Positions 33,975 to 42,804 of a stretch of DNA of 45,000 bases are shown here, one piece after another. Source of the DNA: Alphaproteobacteria bacterium (lineage in GTDB: Bacteria; Pseudomonadota; Alphaproteobacteria; RF32; CAG-239). The translations under genes were made by a program, and so were the position numbers. Each line of letters opens with the position of its first letter. Positions within the stretch are counted from its first letter, which is position 1. The notes under the pieces were generated by a model. That model saw only the letters and a list, made by a program, of their open reading frames with translations. It ran no database searches and was not told the origin of the DNA. Location: positions 1 to 45,000 of the forward strand of contig JAFUBQ010000019.1 of the NCBI GenBank assembly GCA_017460085.1. The letters run 5' to 3'.

Positions 33975-34365
33975 AATTTATTTAAATTATAGATTCAAGA
34001 CAGAATCCTAACGATAAAGCATTAAAAAACAGATTAGAATTATTATATTAGTTGAAGATGCAGACATATACTTTCCTTTTGATTAAAAACAAAATGTGTG
34101 TACTTATGATATTATTCTCATACTTATAATCTTTGCATGACAATTTTTTTATTTTGTATATACTATTTTTTGATTAAATTATGGCTTTAAGTTACATATT
34201 CGCTCTTCCAAACTAATATGTTTTGATTGTTTTTTAATATATTCTTTCTTCATCGTGTATTTTCTTTCTTTTGTGATTAACTCTTAGAAATACACGCCTC
34301 TTTTTTTATTTGCTACTGTTCGTTTTCTGTTTTTATTTTACAGAATTGAATAAATTAATAAAAAA
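33975..34365. other. AT-rich gap without a recognised gene
   Basis: About 390 bp of low-GC sequence between the TerB promoter and the tRNA promoter. I see no long frame, no strong hairpin and no repeat in it on either strand. Confidence 0.5.
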
Positions 34366-34368
34366 TGC

Positions 34369-34397
34369 TTGCAATATTATTTTTTTTAATGTAAATA
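34369..34397 (+). promoter_or_regulatory. Likely tRNA promoter
   Basis: TTGCAA (34369-34374), 17 bp, TAAATA (34392-34397), 13 bases before the tRNA start. An overlapping TATAAT at 34396-34401 is the alternative -10. Confidence 0.45.
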
Positions 34398-34409
34398 TAA
34401 TTCCGACAT

Positions 34410-34486
34410 CGGGGCGTAGCTCAGCCTGGTAGAGCGCTTGGTTTGGGTCCAAGATGTCGCGTGTTCGAATCATGTCGCCCCGACCA
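34410..34486 (+). tRNA. tRNA-Pro (UGG)
   Basis: 77 bases. The acceptor arms CGGGGCG and CGCCCCG pair fully, the D-loop contains AGCCTGGTA, the anticodon stem CTTGG/CCAAG encloses the loop TTTGGGT (anticodon TGG at 34444-34446), and the T arm contains GTTCGAATC. The CCA end is encoded at 34484-34486. tRNA-Pro genes are common integration sites for islands, and accessory genes follow here. Confidence 0.97.
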
Positions 34487-34490
34487 ATAT

Positions 34491-34526
34491 AAAAAAACGC
34501 CACCTTTTTAGGTGGTGTTTTTTTAT
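34491..34526 (+). terminator. Intrinsic terminator of the tRNA
   Basis: ACGCCACC and GGTGGTGT pair around a T-rich loop, followed by a run of seven T. Confidence 0.85.
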
Positions 34527-34537
34527 ATTGTTTTTGG

Positions 34538-34668
34538 GCCGCCGGTTCGAACACGAGAAGAAAGCGTGTTCGGTGAGTAAGCGCAAGCCAGACGGGAGTA
34601 TGGCGGTCGCCGTAGGCTATGCGCGACGAACGTCGTGAGCGTAAGCGAAGGACAATCTCGTCGCCCTT
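34538..34668. repeat. GC-rich palindromic block next to the tRNA
   Basis: About 130 bp of markedly higher GC than its surroundings. CGAACACG and CGTGTTCG form a hairpin near 34552-34576, GACGAACGTCGT is self-complementary, and the ends GGGC...GCCC mirror each other. A GGTTCGAAC string resembles a tRNA T arm, but no complete tRNA folds. It is probably a mobile or tRNA-linked palindromic repeat. Confidence 0.55.
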
Positions 34669-34679
34669 AATAACAAAAC

Positions 34680-35170
34680 CATGATGTCTTTATCTTTTGA
34701 AATTCAGTAAATCCGCTTGATTTGTACTAAAACGCCTGAAACGGTAGTGGAAAATCACTCTCTTTTTAATTCTTTGAATTTGCGATATAATTTCGCGGCA
34801 ATGGCAAAAATCTTCCGAAACGTGCCATATACATGGCAATCATATACCAAAGGCGAAACCGGATACCTTTAAATTAATGTGTTGTATTTTAAAGGCTTGC
34901 CATTTCTGACAAGCCTGCTTGATAGATTTAATCCAACTATAATAATTCCTGCCACGTCTTCTCGCACCATTCTTTTTGATGCCCGTTTTGCAAGCAATCT
35001 TTTTTGTATGCATATTCCTGATAATGCGGATATAAGAAAAAGAAAGCTAAATTACTAGAGGAACATAAGATTAATCACAAGGAAGTGGCTTTAACTAGTA
35101 TATATACAGCACTTATATCGGTAATATTAGTTCTTAATCGGCATAGCGAACAAATATCAATTGAAGGATG
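34680..35170. other. Gap with short open stretches, probably decayed sequence
   Basis: No complete gene is supported. A 57-residue basic frame lies on the minus strand (34840-35013, MHTKKIACKTGIKK...), and short coding-like stretches exist on both strands. At 34814-34854 the sequence AAACGTGCCATATACA and the following bases resemble 44625-44665. The area looks like the remains of inserted DNA. Confidence 0.4.
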
Positions 35171-35175
35171 CTTAT

Positions 35176-35412
35176 TTAATAGAACATACCATCATAAACA
35201 ATGTATTTATCATTTTCTTTTTTAACTAAAGGCCGCTCATATAATTTCCCTTCTTTTGCAATGTCTTTAGCTAAAGCCTCTAATCTGCTAGAGTTATTGC
35301 TTAATAGCCATAAAATAGCATCTTTTTCTGTTTCTAGTTTCCCATGTCTGGCATTTTCATTATTTACTACAATATTGTTTATAGATATGGTTTCAACATT
35401 CTTATCAGTCAT
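35176..35412 (-). pseudogene. Truncated ParB/Srx N-terminal domain gene
   Basis: 78 residues remain. The start of a ParB-like nuclease domain is recognisable: ISINNIVVNNENARHG, LLSNNSSRLEALAKDIAKEG and RPLVKKENDKYIVYDG. In complete proteins the YDGNRR motif continues into a longer protein; here YDG is followed by three residues and a stop. Residues expected after the Asp-Gly are missing, so the fragment is probably inactive. Proteins of this type occur in islands and plasmids. Confidence 0.6.
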
Positions 35413-35493
35413 ATTTTTAGTCTCTACAAGTTCTAGTTGACTAAAGAGTAGCACTATATAATGATTTTATCAATCCTTATTGGGTATTATACA

Positions 35494-35745
35494 CTAGCTT
35501 AGAAATTTCCGTTTCTGATACTCCGCTTTCAAATCTTCCTGACTTTGTTTATATCGGGCGACCATTTGTTCCAGTTTGTGCCTTATGCGGAATAATCGGT
35601 CCTGCGGTTTTATCGGTAGCGGATTTCCGTACGCCCGCTTTAATATCGTTTCAATCTGAGTGAGTGTGCGGCCGACGTTATAATACAACATCCGAAAAGT
35701 TGTCCGGTTGCTCGGCTCAATATCTTCGTATCGTTTCATTTTCAT
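35494..35745 (-). CDS. Small protein of unknown function, second of an overlapping pair
   Basis: 83 residues, basic and helical (RTTFRMLYYNVGRTLTQIET, RIRHKLEQMVARYKQSQEDL). No family was recognised. Its ATG overlaps the stop of the preceding gene by four bases, so the two are coupled. GC content is visibly above the local level, which suggests recent transfer. Confidence 0.55.
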   Translation of the reverse strand: MKMKRYEDIEPSNRTTFRMLYYNVGRTLTQIETILKRAYGNPLPIKPQDRLFRIRHKLEQMVARYKQSQEDLKAEYQKRKFLS

Positions 35746-36047
35746 AGCTTAACTCCCATATATCGGCAGTAACTCGACCCGGACGGATCCACATAAAGTG
35801 TCGGCCGGCCGGCGCATTTTAATTCGACTACTTGGCGGTGGTTTTCGTCGTCGTAGCCACCTTTGCCGGATAGGAAGATGTAGTCATCCAGCGGGAATAG
35901 GCAAACCGCATCATACCAAACGGCCGGTAATTCAACCGTTTCCGCTATCACCACTTCCTCGGCATGCAGAGCATAGCGCCGGCATAACTCCATTACTTCA
36001 TCTATATCAGATGGCTTCCGGACCATATAAATTTTAACTGTTTTCAT
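35742..36047 (-). CDS. Small cytoplasmic protein of unknown function, first of an overlapping pair
   Basis: 101 residues. It begins with a beta strand (TVKIYMVRKPSD), has a helix, then LFPLDDYIFLSGKGGYDDENHRQ-like and RPTLYVDPSGSSYC. The order strand, helix, then D-Y-I-F-L-x-G, then E/Q...G-x-P-x-x-Y, is loosely like small deoxyribosyltransferase-fold proteins of phages. That resemblance is weak. AGGAAC precedes the ATG. It is GC-richer than its neighbours. Confidence 0.55.
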   Translation of the reverse strand: MKTVKIYMVRKPSDIDEVMELCRRYALHAEEVVIAETVELPAVWYDAVCLFPLDDYIFLSGKGGYDDENHRQVVELKCAGRPTLYVDPSGSSYCRYMGVKL

Positions 36048-36190
36048 GGCTGTTCCTTTCGTTACAACCTAATGAATGCTTGGAAATGAACGAAAGTCCA
36101 GTGAAATAGAAGAAAAATTGCAGATTTTCTATCTTTTCTTGCTTTTATATGGATATGTGGTTATGCTTCTAAAAAAAGGAGTTAATTATA

Positions 36191-37000
36191 ATTGCGCAAG
36201 ACAAGAAATCAGAAGAACGCGAGTACTTGGAATACTTTTTAGCCTCAGATGAAGGTAAAAAGTGGTATGCGAAAAATAAAATAATATCTTGTCAAGAGAC
36301 AGAACATCCTGATTTTATCTTTATGACAGAGGATAATCAAAAAATTGGCCTAGAAATAACGCAGTTTATTGTTAGGAGTAAACATGGTCGAGCTTTACGG
36401 CATTTAATGAATATTGGTAACAAAGCATGTAAATACGCAAAAAAGCGACATGACTTGAATATTTCTATATTAATTGATAAGTTTGATAAAAGACAATGGT
36501 GCGCGAAAACACCACAAGAAATGATGGAAGCGGCATATAATCCGGGATTTTGGGATATTTATAATCAAAAGGCACTTAAGTCCGGCATAGAAGATATAAT
36601 CGATAGAAATATTAAAAATTTAAAACAGTGGCCATGCTTTGTCAAAGAGAGTATCAACGTCCAAGATGAATATTTTAATATTTCTATTGCCGCTTTTCCT
36701 GATATGGAAGGTAAATTCGATTGTGCCGTTAACAATGAATGCTACAGCAAAGAAAATCCCTTTGATGAGCTTCAGGAGAAGATTGATAACAAGAATAAAA
36801 AAATTGATAATTACCTTAAAAAGTGTGACAAATGCTACCTTTTAATATATCTGCCTGACGTTTCAAAAGGTAACTATTGTCATTTTACAGGCTTACTTAA
36901 AAAGCATGTTTTCCAATCAAAATTTGAAGAAACTTATTTGTGTAAGTGGAATACAATATTTACAGGTGACAATTTTGCGCTGAAATTGAAAAACTTTTGA
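36191..37000 (+). CDS. Orphan PD-(D/E)XK-like nuclease candidate with no normal start codon
   Basis: About 269 residues. A restriction-like core is suggested by HPDFIFMTEDNQKIGLEITQF, where Asp and Glu-Ile-Thr fit the D...ExT form of the PD-(D/E)XK site. The rest is Lys/Asn-rich and helical. A perfect AAAGGAG lies at 36175-36181, but the codons at the right distance are ATA (36188) and ATT (36191). The first TTG in frame is at 36227, without a ribosome site. Either a rare start is used or the start was lost by mutation. It stands beside an HTH gene in convergent orientation. Role unknown; a defence or island nuclease is possible. Confidence 0.55.
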   Translation: MAQDKKSEEREYLEYFLASDEGKKWYAKNKIISCQETEHPDFIFMTEDNQKIGLEITQFIVRSKHGRALRHLMNIGNKACKYAKKRHDLNISILIDKFDKRQWCAKTPQEMMEAAYNPGFWDIYNQKALKSGIEDIIDRNIKNLKQWPCFVKESINVQDEYFNISIAAFPDMEGKFDCAVNNECYSKENPFDELQEKIDNKNKKIDNYLKKCDKCYLLIYLPDVSKGNYCHFTGLLKKHVFQSKFEETYLCKWNTIFTGDNFALKLKNF

Positions 37001-37011
37001 AGAAAATTCAA

Positions 37012-37326
37012 CTAATCCCTCTTAACCTCAGCGATATGCTTTTCATCAAACATTGCATAACCGGAGGCGGTATAGGTGATTGGTTTGATTTTGCCTTCTT
37101 TCATCCAATATCTGATGGTTGAAACCGGAAGTCCTGCCAATTTTGCAAACTTGGCAATCGTCAGAAGTTTTCCTTGCGGTTCAGATTTTTCAACATCAAG
37201 CAAGTCAATCATCATTTTGAGTGAGCGATTGAGTGCCGTCAGCATAAACCTGTAATAAGGCTCGCTGTTTTCTTTGGTTTGATAGGTTTCCAAGGCGCTT
37301 AAATATTCAATCCTTCCGTAACCCAT
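37012..37326 (-). CDS. MerR/excisionase-type helix-turn-helix protein
   Basis: 104 residues. The N-terminal half is helical. The C-terminal half is a winged HTH of the MerR/excisionase class: LTIAKFAKLAGLPVSTIRYW, then EGKIKPITYTASGYAMFDEK, which is the recognition helix plus wing. With the domain at the C-terminus and no effector domain, it may act as a small DNA-binding regulator or excisionase. There is no integrase nearby. The ribosome site is weak. Confidence 0.7.
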   Translation of the reverse strand: MGYGRIEYLSALETYQTKENSEPYYRFMLTALNRSLKMMIDLLDVEKSEPQGKLLTIAKFAKLAGLPVSTIRYWMKEGKIKPITYTASGYAMFDEKHIAEVKRD

Positions 37327-37482
37327 AGGGTATTTTTATCGGGTAGTCTACCTGCTAACTTTGTTCCTACAATCGTAATAATGGAAGAAAGTGCATCAGA
37401 TAAAATTAGAGCATAGATTTCAGTGTCTTATACTCAGAGTGATGATATATAGCCTGCTATCGTTTTTGGAAAGTATGCTTTT

Positions 37483-39513
37483 TTATTTATACAAATAGTG
37501 CAACAGACTTGCATCATGTAAGGCATCTGCATCATAAAGTATTGAAATCTCTTCATCCGGTGTAAATTGCGGAATTTTCCCATAATTTACATAATTATGT
37601 AATTTTATGAGAGCTTCATTTCTAACACTTTTTCCGAATTCGGGAGCCGGACCGTTTGTTTTTAACATATATGTATGAATTTCAAGCAAATAATTATCAT
37701 CAATCAAATCCAGCACTCCGTTTGTTTTCTTATCCTTTTTGAGTACGGCATAAATTCTTTTAGCTTTATTGGCAACCTGCGGGATATGTATTTCTTCAGG
37801 AATAACAAACCACTTTCTCTTTAATAAGCCTAAACCAATACTTTCATAAGATGAAAGTGATGCCAGCGGAATAGAAAGCATCAATCCGATGGTAATCGGC
37901 AAAATCCAATAAAAAAGCGAATTAAGCTGAAAATAGACGAGCAAGGTTGTTGCAATTCCTAAAATCGTGTGTCCTATATATCTGTTGAAGGCAGTTTTCC
38001 AATTTGTTCGCCCGTCACGATTTTGCGCACTCCAACCGGAATCCTTGCCAGACAGAATTTCCAAAACTATTTTTGTTTGCGAAACCATCATAATCGGTGC
38101 AATCAAGGCCGAAAACAAGATTTCAAATATAAAGCTTTTTATTGCTCCGAAAACTCCTCCTATTTCTACCTTTTTATAATTTTTAATATATATTATCAAA
38201 CCAAGGAATTTTGGGAAAATCAGCATAAACATTGAAATTGCAAACAATGTAATAGTTCCCATTTTGTTGAAAATGGGCCAATTGGGAAATAATGTTTCCT
38301 CCACTGGAAAATATTCAGGAGGAAAATAAATTCGTCCTAAGGCTACTAAAATGCCAAAAATTAAAAACGAAAACCATAAAGGAGAAGATAGATATGACAT
38401 AATCCCTATTGTAAAATGTATGCGACTTATCGGATGAATATGCTTAGAAAACAAAATTTTTAAGTGTTGTATATTACCCTGACACCATCTTCTATCCCTA
38501 ATTGTAAAGTCTAACATACTTGGAGGGCATTCTTCATAGCTACCGGATAATTCCGGTACCAACCAGGCAAACCAACCTCCGCGTCTGATGAGGGCTGCCT
38601 CCACAAAATCATGACTCATTATATATCCGCCAAACGGTTTAGGACCTTTCAATACCGGCAGACCGCAACAGTTTATGAATGCCTGCACCCTTATAATAGC
38701 ATTATGTCCCCAATAATTACTATCATGCACCTGCCAAAAACTGGAGCCGACAGCTACAATCGGTCCATATACTTTTCCGGCAAATTGTTGAATGCGTGAA
38801 AATAATGATTTACTGTTAATACACAATGGAGGCACCTGAATAATACCTGCGGTTTCATTAACCTCCATAAGTTGCGACATTTTAACAATTGTTTCACCAC
38901 TTAATAAACTGTCTGCATCTAATACTACCATAAAATCATATAATGCACCCCATTTGTGGCAAAAATCCTCAATATTACCGCTTTTACGCGCAATATTTTT
39001 TGAGCGTCTTCGATAATAAAGATTGATGTCATCAGGCATTTGTTTACGTGCATTAATCCAAGTGTTTTCTTCTTCAATCCAAATTTTAGGATTATTAGTA
39101 TCACTCAAGATATAAAAATCATAGGCTTTTGCCTGACCGGTACGTTCAATTGACTGCGCCATTGACACAATATTAGCAAAAACTCTTTTTGAATCTTCAT
39201 TATATATCGGCATTAAAACAGCTGTTCTGGTAGAAAGAGCAGAATCCTTTTCAGGCCAGTTTAACCCTGCTTGATTTTTATATCGTAATAATTCAATAAA
39301 ACCACACACGCTTGACCAAAAAAACATTGATATCCAGGCTGTTGTAAGAAAATATAACAATGTTAATATAGATTTGACGGCTATTGAAGATTCACTTGGC
39401 ATATATAGCGTCCACTTAAAAGTCAAATAAGTCGTCGTCAAAGCCATTAGTCCAAAAACAATAATTCGGCGCCATCTAATTGTTGATTCTGTAATTAAGC
39501 GAGTTTTAAACAC
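37483..39513 (-). CDS. opgH: Glucan biosynthesis glucosyltransferase H
   Basis: 676 residues, shorter than the 840 or so of Escherichia coli because the long N-terminal cytoplasmic domain is missing. It builds the glucan backbone of osmoregulated periplasmic glucans across the inner membrane. Family 2 glycosyltransferase motifs are MPIYNEDSKRVFANI, VVLDADSLLSG, HDFVEAALIRRGGWFAW, and IRDRRWCQGN (the [RQ]xxRW box). Several membrane segments lie at both sides of the catalytic domain. It is last in the opgG-unknown-opgH operon. Confidence 0.92.
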   Translation of the reverse strand: MFKTRLITESTIRWRRIIVFGLMALTTTYLTFKWTLYMPSESSIAVKSILTLLYFLTTAWISMFFWSSVCGFIELLRYKNQAGLNWPEKDSALSTRTAVLMPIYNEDSKRVFANIVSMAQSIERTGQAKAYDFYILSDTNNPKIWIEEENTWINARKQMPDDINLYYRRRSKNIARKSGNIEDFCHKWGALYDFMVVLDADSLLSGETIVKMSQLMEVNETAGIIQVPPLCINSKSLFSRIQQFAGKVYGPIVAVGSSFWQVHDSNYWGHNAIIRVQAFINCCGLPVLKGPKPFGGYIMSHDFVEAALIRRGGWFAWLVPELSGSYEECPPSMLDFTIRDRRWCQGNIQHLKILFSKHIHPISRIHFTIGIMSYLSSPLWFSFLIFGILVALGRIYFPPEYFPVEETLFPNWPIFNKMGTITLFAISMFMLIFPKFLGLIIYIKNYKKVEIGGVFGAIKSFIFEILFSALIAPIMMVSQTKIVLEILSGKDSGWSAQNRDGRTNWKTAFNRYIGHTILGIATTLLVYFQLNSLFYWILPITIGLMLSIPLASLSSYESIGLGLLKRKWFVIPEEIHIPQVANKAKRIYAVLKKDKKTNGVLDLIDDNYLLEIHTYMLKTNGPAPEFGKSVRNEALIKLHNYVNYGKIPQFTPDEEISILYDADALHDASLLHYLYK

Positions 39514-39536
39514 TCTAAATCTCCTGATAATACTGA

Positions 39537-39929
39537 TTATTTATGCAATGCAATAGGCTCTATTTTCTGAGTTGGAATAACTGATACTTTGTAATAAGGA
39601 ACAATAAAAAATGCTGATTTCTTAAAATATTCATCGCTTTTATCAAAATCAGGTAATAGCGCATCAATTCCGTACTTCTCAGCATTTTTGCCTTCAATAA
39701 ACAGAGCTTTATATAAGGCGACAAGTTGCATTTTGGATAAATCTTTAGAAAAAACTTTTTTAGCTTTATTATATATTATATCATCAAATGACTTGCTTAT
39801 ATCATCTTGCTGGTTCAAACTTTCATATGAAGCCAAAAGCTTGGAAATATCAATATCAGCACCATACCCCAGTTCTCTTAAATAGGCTTTTATGATATCA
39901 TCACGCGAATGAACTCTTATTTTAACCAT
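39537..39929 (-). CDS. Small protein of unknown function between opgG and opgH
   Basis: 130 residues, from an ATG six bases after GGAG; it overlaps the end of opgG by 13 bases. It is soluble and helical (SRDDIIKAYLRELGYGADID, LVALYKALFIEGKNAEKYG), with a more hydrophobic C-terminal segment (FFIVPYYKVSVIPTQ). No family was recognised. It could be the detached N-terminal domain of OpgH, since OpgH here lacks that domain, or a separate regulator of glucan synthesis. Both are inference. Confidence 0.6.
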   Translation of the reverse strand: MVKIRVHSRDDIIKAYLRELGYGADIDISKLLASYESLNQQDDISKSFDDIIYNKAKKVFSKDLSKMQLVALYKALFIEGKNAEKYGIDALLPDFDKSDEYFKKSAFFIVPYYKVSVIPTQKIEPIALHK

Positions 39930-41476
39930 TGATAACTCCATATCTCAGAAATAGTTTTTCCGTTTTGCTCCAGCGATATTCTAATTTCATCATTGTCGCT
40001 ATGCGGAGCATAGTCAGCATATACCGTAATTCCTTTTGTTATAGGGTTATATATTGCACTGACATTGATTATTTTGCCACTGATTGCAGAAACATTAGGA
40101 ATAATACCTTTTTGGGAAAAATCAGAACCTAAATTTTTGCCTATAAAATCTATAACAAATTTTCTGGTTTCGGAGACATCCTCAGATCCTGAGATTCCTC
40201 CTTGTCCTGTTCTTGTTGCTGCAACGTATGCTATATCTTCTCCTTTTATAACATCATTGAGCCAAATCAAACGATAAGAAAATTTGTATTCTCTTCCGGC
40301 TTCAATAGGAACCTTCGGCACCCAATAGGCAACAATGTTGTCATGTATTTCTTGGCGAGATGGAATTTCTACAAGTTGCACAATACCTTCATTCCAATTT
40401 TCAAGCGGTTCGACCCATGCACTTGGTCGACTTTGATAATTTGCTTCAAAATCTTGATAATTTGATAAATCTCTATCTCGTTGTAATAAACCAAACCCTT
40501 TTAATCCGTTATCAACAAAACTGCTGATACGTAATTTTTTAGAATTATCAAGCGGACGCCATAACCACTCACCATGACCATTATGGACCAATAATCCATC
40601 ACTATCATGAACTTCTAGGCGGAAATCGTCAAAATCGTTTTTATTATTCTCTCCGAACAAAAACATCGATGTCAAGGGAGCAATTCCTATTTTTTGAATA
40701 TTTTCACGCGGAAACAAATGAGCTTCGATATTCATAATTGTATTAGCACCAGGAATAATTTCAAAGCAATAAGCTCCACTCACACTTTTACTATCTAATA
40801 GGGCATATAAGGTAATTACTTTGTCTTTAGTTTTTGGTTTTTGCAACCAAAATTCTTTAAAAATAGGAAATTCTTCTCCGATCATTTCCGCAGTGTTAAT
40901 TGCTAATCCACGAGCGGATAAACCATATTTTTGCCCCTTTGCTAAACCGCGAAAATAACTGGCTCCCAAAAAAGTTACCAACTCGTCATAATATGCTGAT
41001 GTATTGAGCGGACTATGAATTCTAAAACCTGCATAACCTAAAATTTCATCATCATTTTCATTAAATTTATTGTTTCCGTAGTCAAAATATTTGGCTGAAA
41101 AATTGATTGGTTTTGAGACGTTATTGACAACCTCATTTATTTTAACCGGAATTTTAAAAATACTTCCTAAATGAAAAAATTGAACTTCATACGGTAGCTT
41201 TTGGTTATACCAAGGCCCATTCTTTCTTACAAAGCGAATATCACGATACTGATCATATGACAGATTTAACAATTCTGAAGAGCTGATTGTATCTGGTACA
41301 GCATAAGGCATTTTTGATAACTGTTTAGCCTTATCAATAACATTATTAAATGAAAAATTTGTAACCACTAAATTCGAATTTGTTTTATCTGTAATTTGTT
41401 TGTAATAAATCAAGCCGTAATAACAACAAAAACAAAGAATAATGCTTAGTAAACAAATCAAAAAATTTTTTAACAT
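39917..41476 (-). CDS. opgG: Glucan biosynthesis protein G
   Basis: 519 residues, normal for the family. A periplasmic protein needed for osmoregulated periplasmic glucan synthesis. The N-terminal anchor or signal is residues 1-27 (FLICLLSIILCFCCYYGLIYY). Family signatures include PYAVPDTISSSELLNLSYDQYRDIRF-like, GAGFR-type AGFRIHSPLN, FLGASYFRGLAKGQKYGLSA, GEEFPIFKEFWL and SAWVEPL. It is first in the operon with the small gene and opgH. Confidence 0.93.
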   Translation of the reverse strand: MLKNFLICLLSIILCFCCYYGLIYYKQITDKTNSNLVVTNFSFNNVIDKAKQLSKMPYAVPDTISSSELLNLSYDQYRDIRFVRKNGPWYNQKLPYEVQFFHLGSIFKIPVKINEVVNNVSKPINFSAKYFDYGNNKFNENDDEILGYAGFRIHSPLNTSAYYDELVTFLGASYFRGLAKGQKYGLSARGLAINTAEMIGEEFPIFKEFWLQKPKTKDKVITLYALLDSKSVSGAYCFEIIPGANTIMNIEAHLFPRENIQKIGIAPLTSMFLFGENNKNDFDDFRLEVHDSDGLLVHNGHGEWLWRPLDNSKKLRISSFVDNGLKGFGLLQRDRDLSNYQDFEANYQSRPSAWVEPLENWNEGIVQLVEIPSRQEIHDNIVAYWVPKVPIEAGREYKFSYRLIWLNDVIKGEDIAYVAATRTGQGGISGSEDVSETRKFVIDFIGKNLGSDFSQKGIIPNVSAISGKIINVSAIYNPITKGITVYADYAPHSDNDEIRISLEQNGKTISEIWSYQWLK

Positions 41477-41645
41477 CTTGTCCCCGTAATATTATCAACT
41501 ATTTACATATTTTGGTTTACAATATGCAGATTATTTTCGTTAGTCAATAGAAAATACATACTTTAATTTATATATGCGGGAAAAACTTAAAAAATGTCGT
41601 TTTTATTCAGATGTATATGTTTCTAAATAAATTATAGTAAAATTA

Positions 41646-42803
41646 CTACACTCCTGTTTTAACAATCCCTTTGCCGAATTTGGCTTCAAGTTCGTCAACG
41701 AGGTGCGAGAGTTTGTCGTCGTGCGGTTTTACCTCCTCAAACAGAGATTGTTGCACTTCACCATAAGTCAAATGCGTTAAAGTTACGCCGGTTGAGCGAT
41801 AAATTAAATTCGGGCGGTAGAATTGTTTTAAGAGGTTTATGGCGGTCATGCGCACTTCTTGGTCGCCGTTGGTCGGGTTCGGCAGTTTCGCCTCAATAGC
41901 GAGATATTTAAAATCTTTGGTGCGGAGCATCACTTCCACCCCTTGGCAAAAGCCGTTCCACCGCCGCAACTTCTGACATGCCTCATGAACATGCCGATTT
42001 AATTCGTGTTCCAAATATTCCAGACTTTGCGTGAAGTCCTCAAAACTGCGTGTAACCTGTATGCTCTGCGGAGCGGTGGGCTCGTTATTAACCAACGATG
42101 TGGCAATTCCGGTCAGCTCACTTTTGAGGTTTAATCCGTTTATGCCAAAGGCTTTTCTGATCCAACCGTTTTCTTTCTCCACAAAATCCTTAATCGTAAA
42201 AATCCCGCTGAACTTCATACGCTCGCTGTTTTTGCGCCCGATACCGCTGACGTCCTCAATCGGCATGCTACCTACAATATCCAAGATTTTATCCGGCGGA
42301 ATCACAAATATCCCGTTGTTACTTTTTGCCTTATCGCTCGCCAGTTTTGCCAGCGTTTTGGAAGTTCCCAAGCCGATGGAAACGGGAATTCCGACCTTAT
42401 TCCAAACCGTCTGCCGGATATTTTTGATGATGTCGGTATAGGTGGAGTGATAAACTTTGTTGAGGCTGGTCAAATCGATAAACGCCTCATCAACCGAAGT
42501 CACTTCGACATCCGGACTGAACGTTTTGATGGTGTCCATCACTTCTTTAGAAATCTCGGTATAGCGGTGGTGGCGTGCCGGAATACAAATCGCGGTCGGA
42601 AAATTCGGCTTGACCTGAAAATACGGCTGTCCCATTTTAATCCCGAGTGCCTTGGCTTCCTTTGAGCGCGAAACGATAATGCCTTTACTTCCACCGCCGG
42701 TCATCACGCACACCGGTTTTCCTTGCAAATCGGGATTATCCTTCCGCTCGCAAGAAACGAAAAAGCAGTCGCAATCAATCAATGCTATAATGTGCTGGCG
42801 CAT
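41646..42803 (-). CDS. Y-family DNA polymerase (DinB/UmuC type)
   Basis: 385 residues. A translesion polymerase. The palm has IALIDCDCFFVSCERK with the first catalytic Asp, and SVDEAFIDLT with the second Asp/Glu. DVSGIGRKNSERM is the helix-hairpin-helix thumb. The little finger domain spans about 240-350. The C-terminus has QQSLFEEV, close to a clamp-binding motif (QxxLF). It could be Pol IV or a UmuC-like enzyme; there is no umuD here. The start is one base after the stop of the fic gene. Confidence 0.9.
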   Translation of the reverse strand: MRQHIIALIDCDCFFVSCERKDNPDLQGKPVCVMTGGGSKGIIVSRSKEAKALGIKMGQPYFQVKPNFPTAICIPARHHRYTEISKEVMDTIKTFSPDVEVTSVDEAFIDLTSLNKVYHSTYTDIIKNIRQTVWNKVGIPVSIGLGTSKTLAKLASDKAKSNNGIFVIPPDKILDIVGSMPIEDVSGIGRKNSERMKFSGIFTIKDFVEKENGWIRKAFGINGLNLKSELTGIATSLVNNEPTAPQSIQVTRSFEDFTQSLEYLEHELNRHVHEACQKLRRWNGFCQGVEVMLRTKDFKYLAIEAKLPNPTNGDQEVRMTAINLLKQFYRPNLIYRSTGVTLTHLTYGEVQQSLFEEVKPHDDKLSHLVDELEAKFGKGIVKTGV

Positions 42804-42804
42804 T

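Noticed and set aside
34333..34554. Minus-strand frame of 73 codons
   Set aside because: It reads across the tRNA-Pro gene and its terminator, a common false call next to tRNA genes.
34438..34638. Plus-strand frame starting inside tRNA-Pro
   Set aside because: It begins in the anticodon arm and runs through the terminator and GC-rich repeat block, with no ribosome site.
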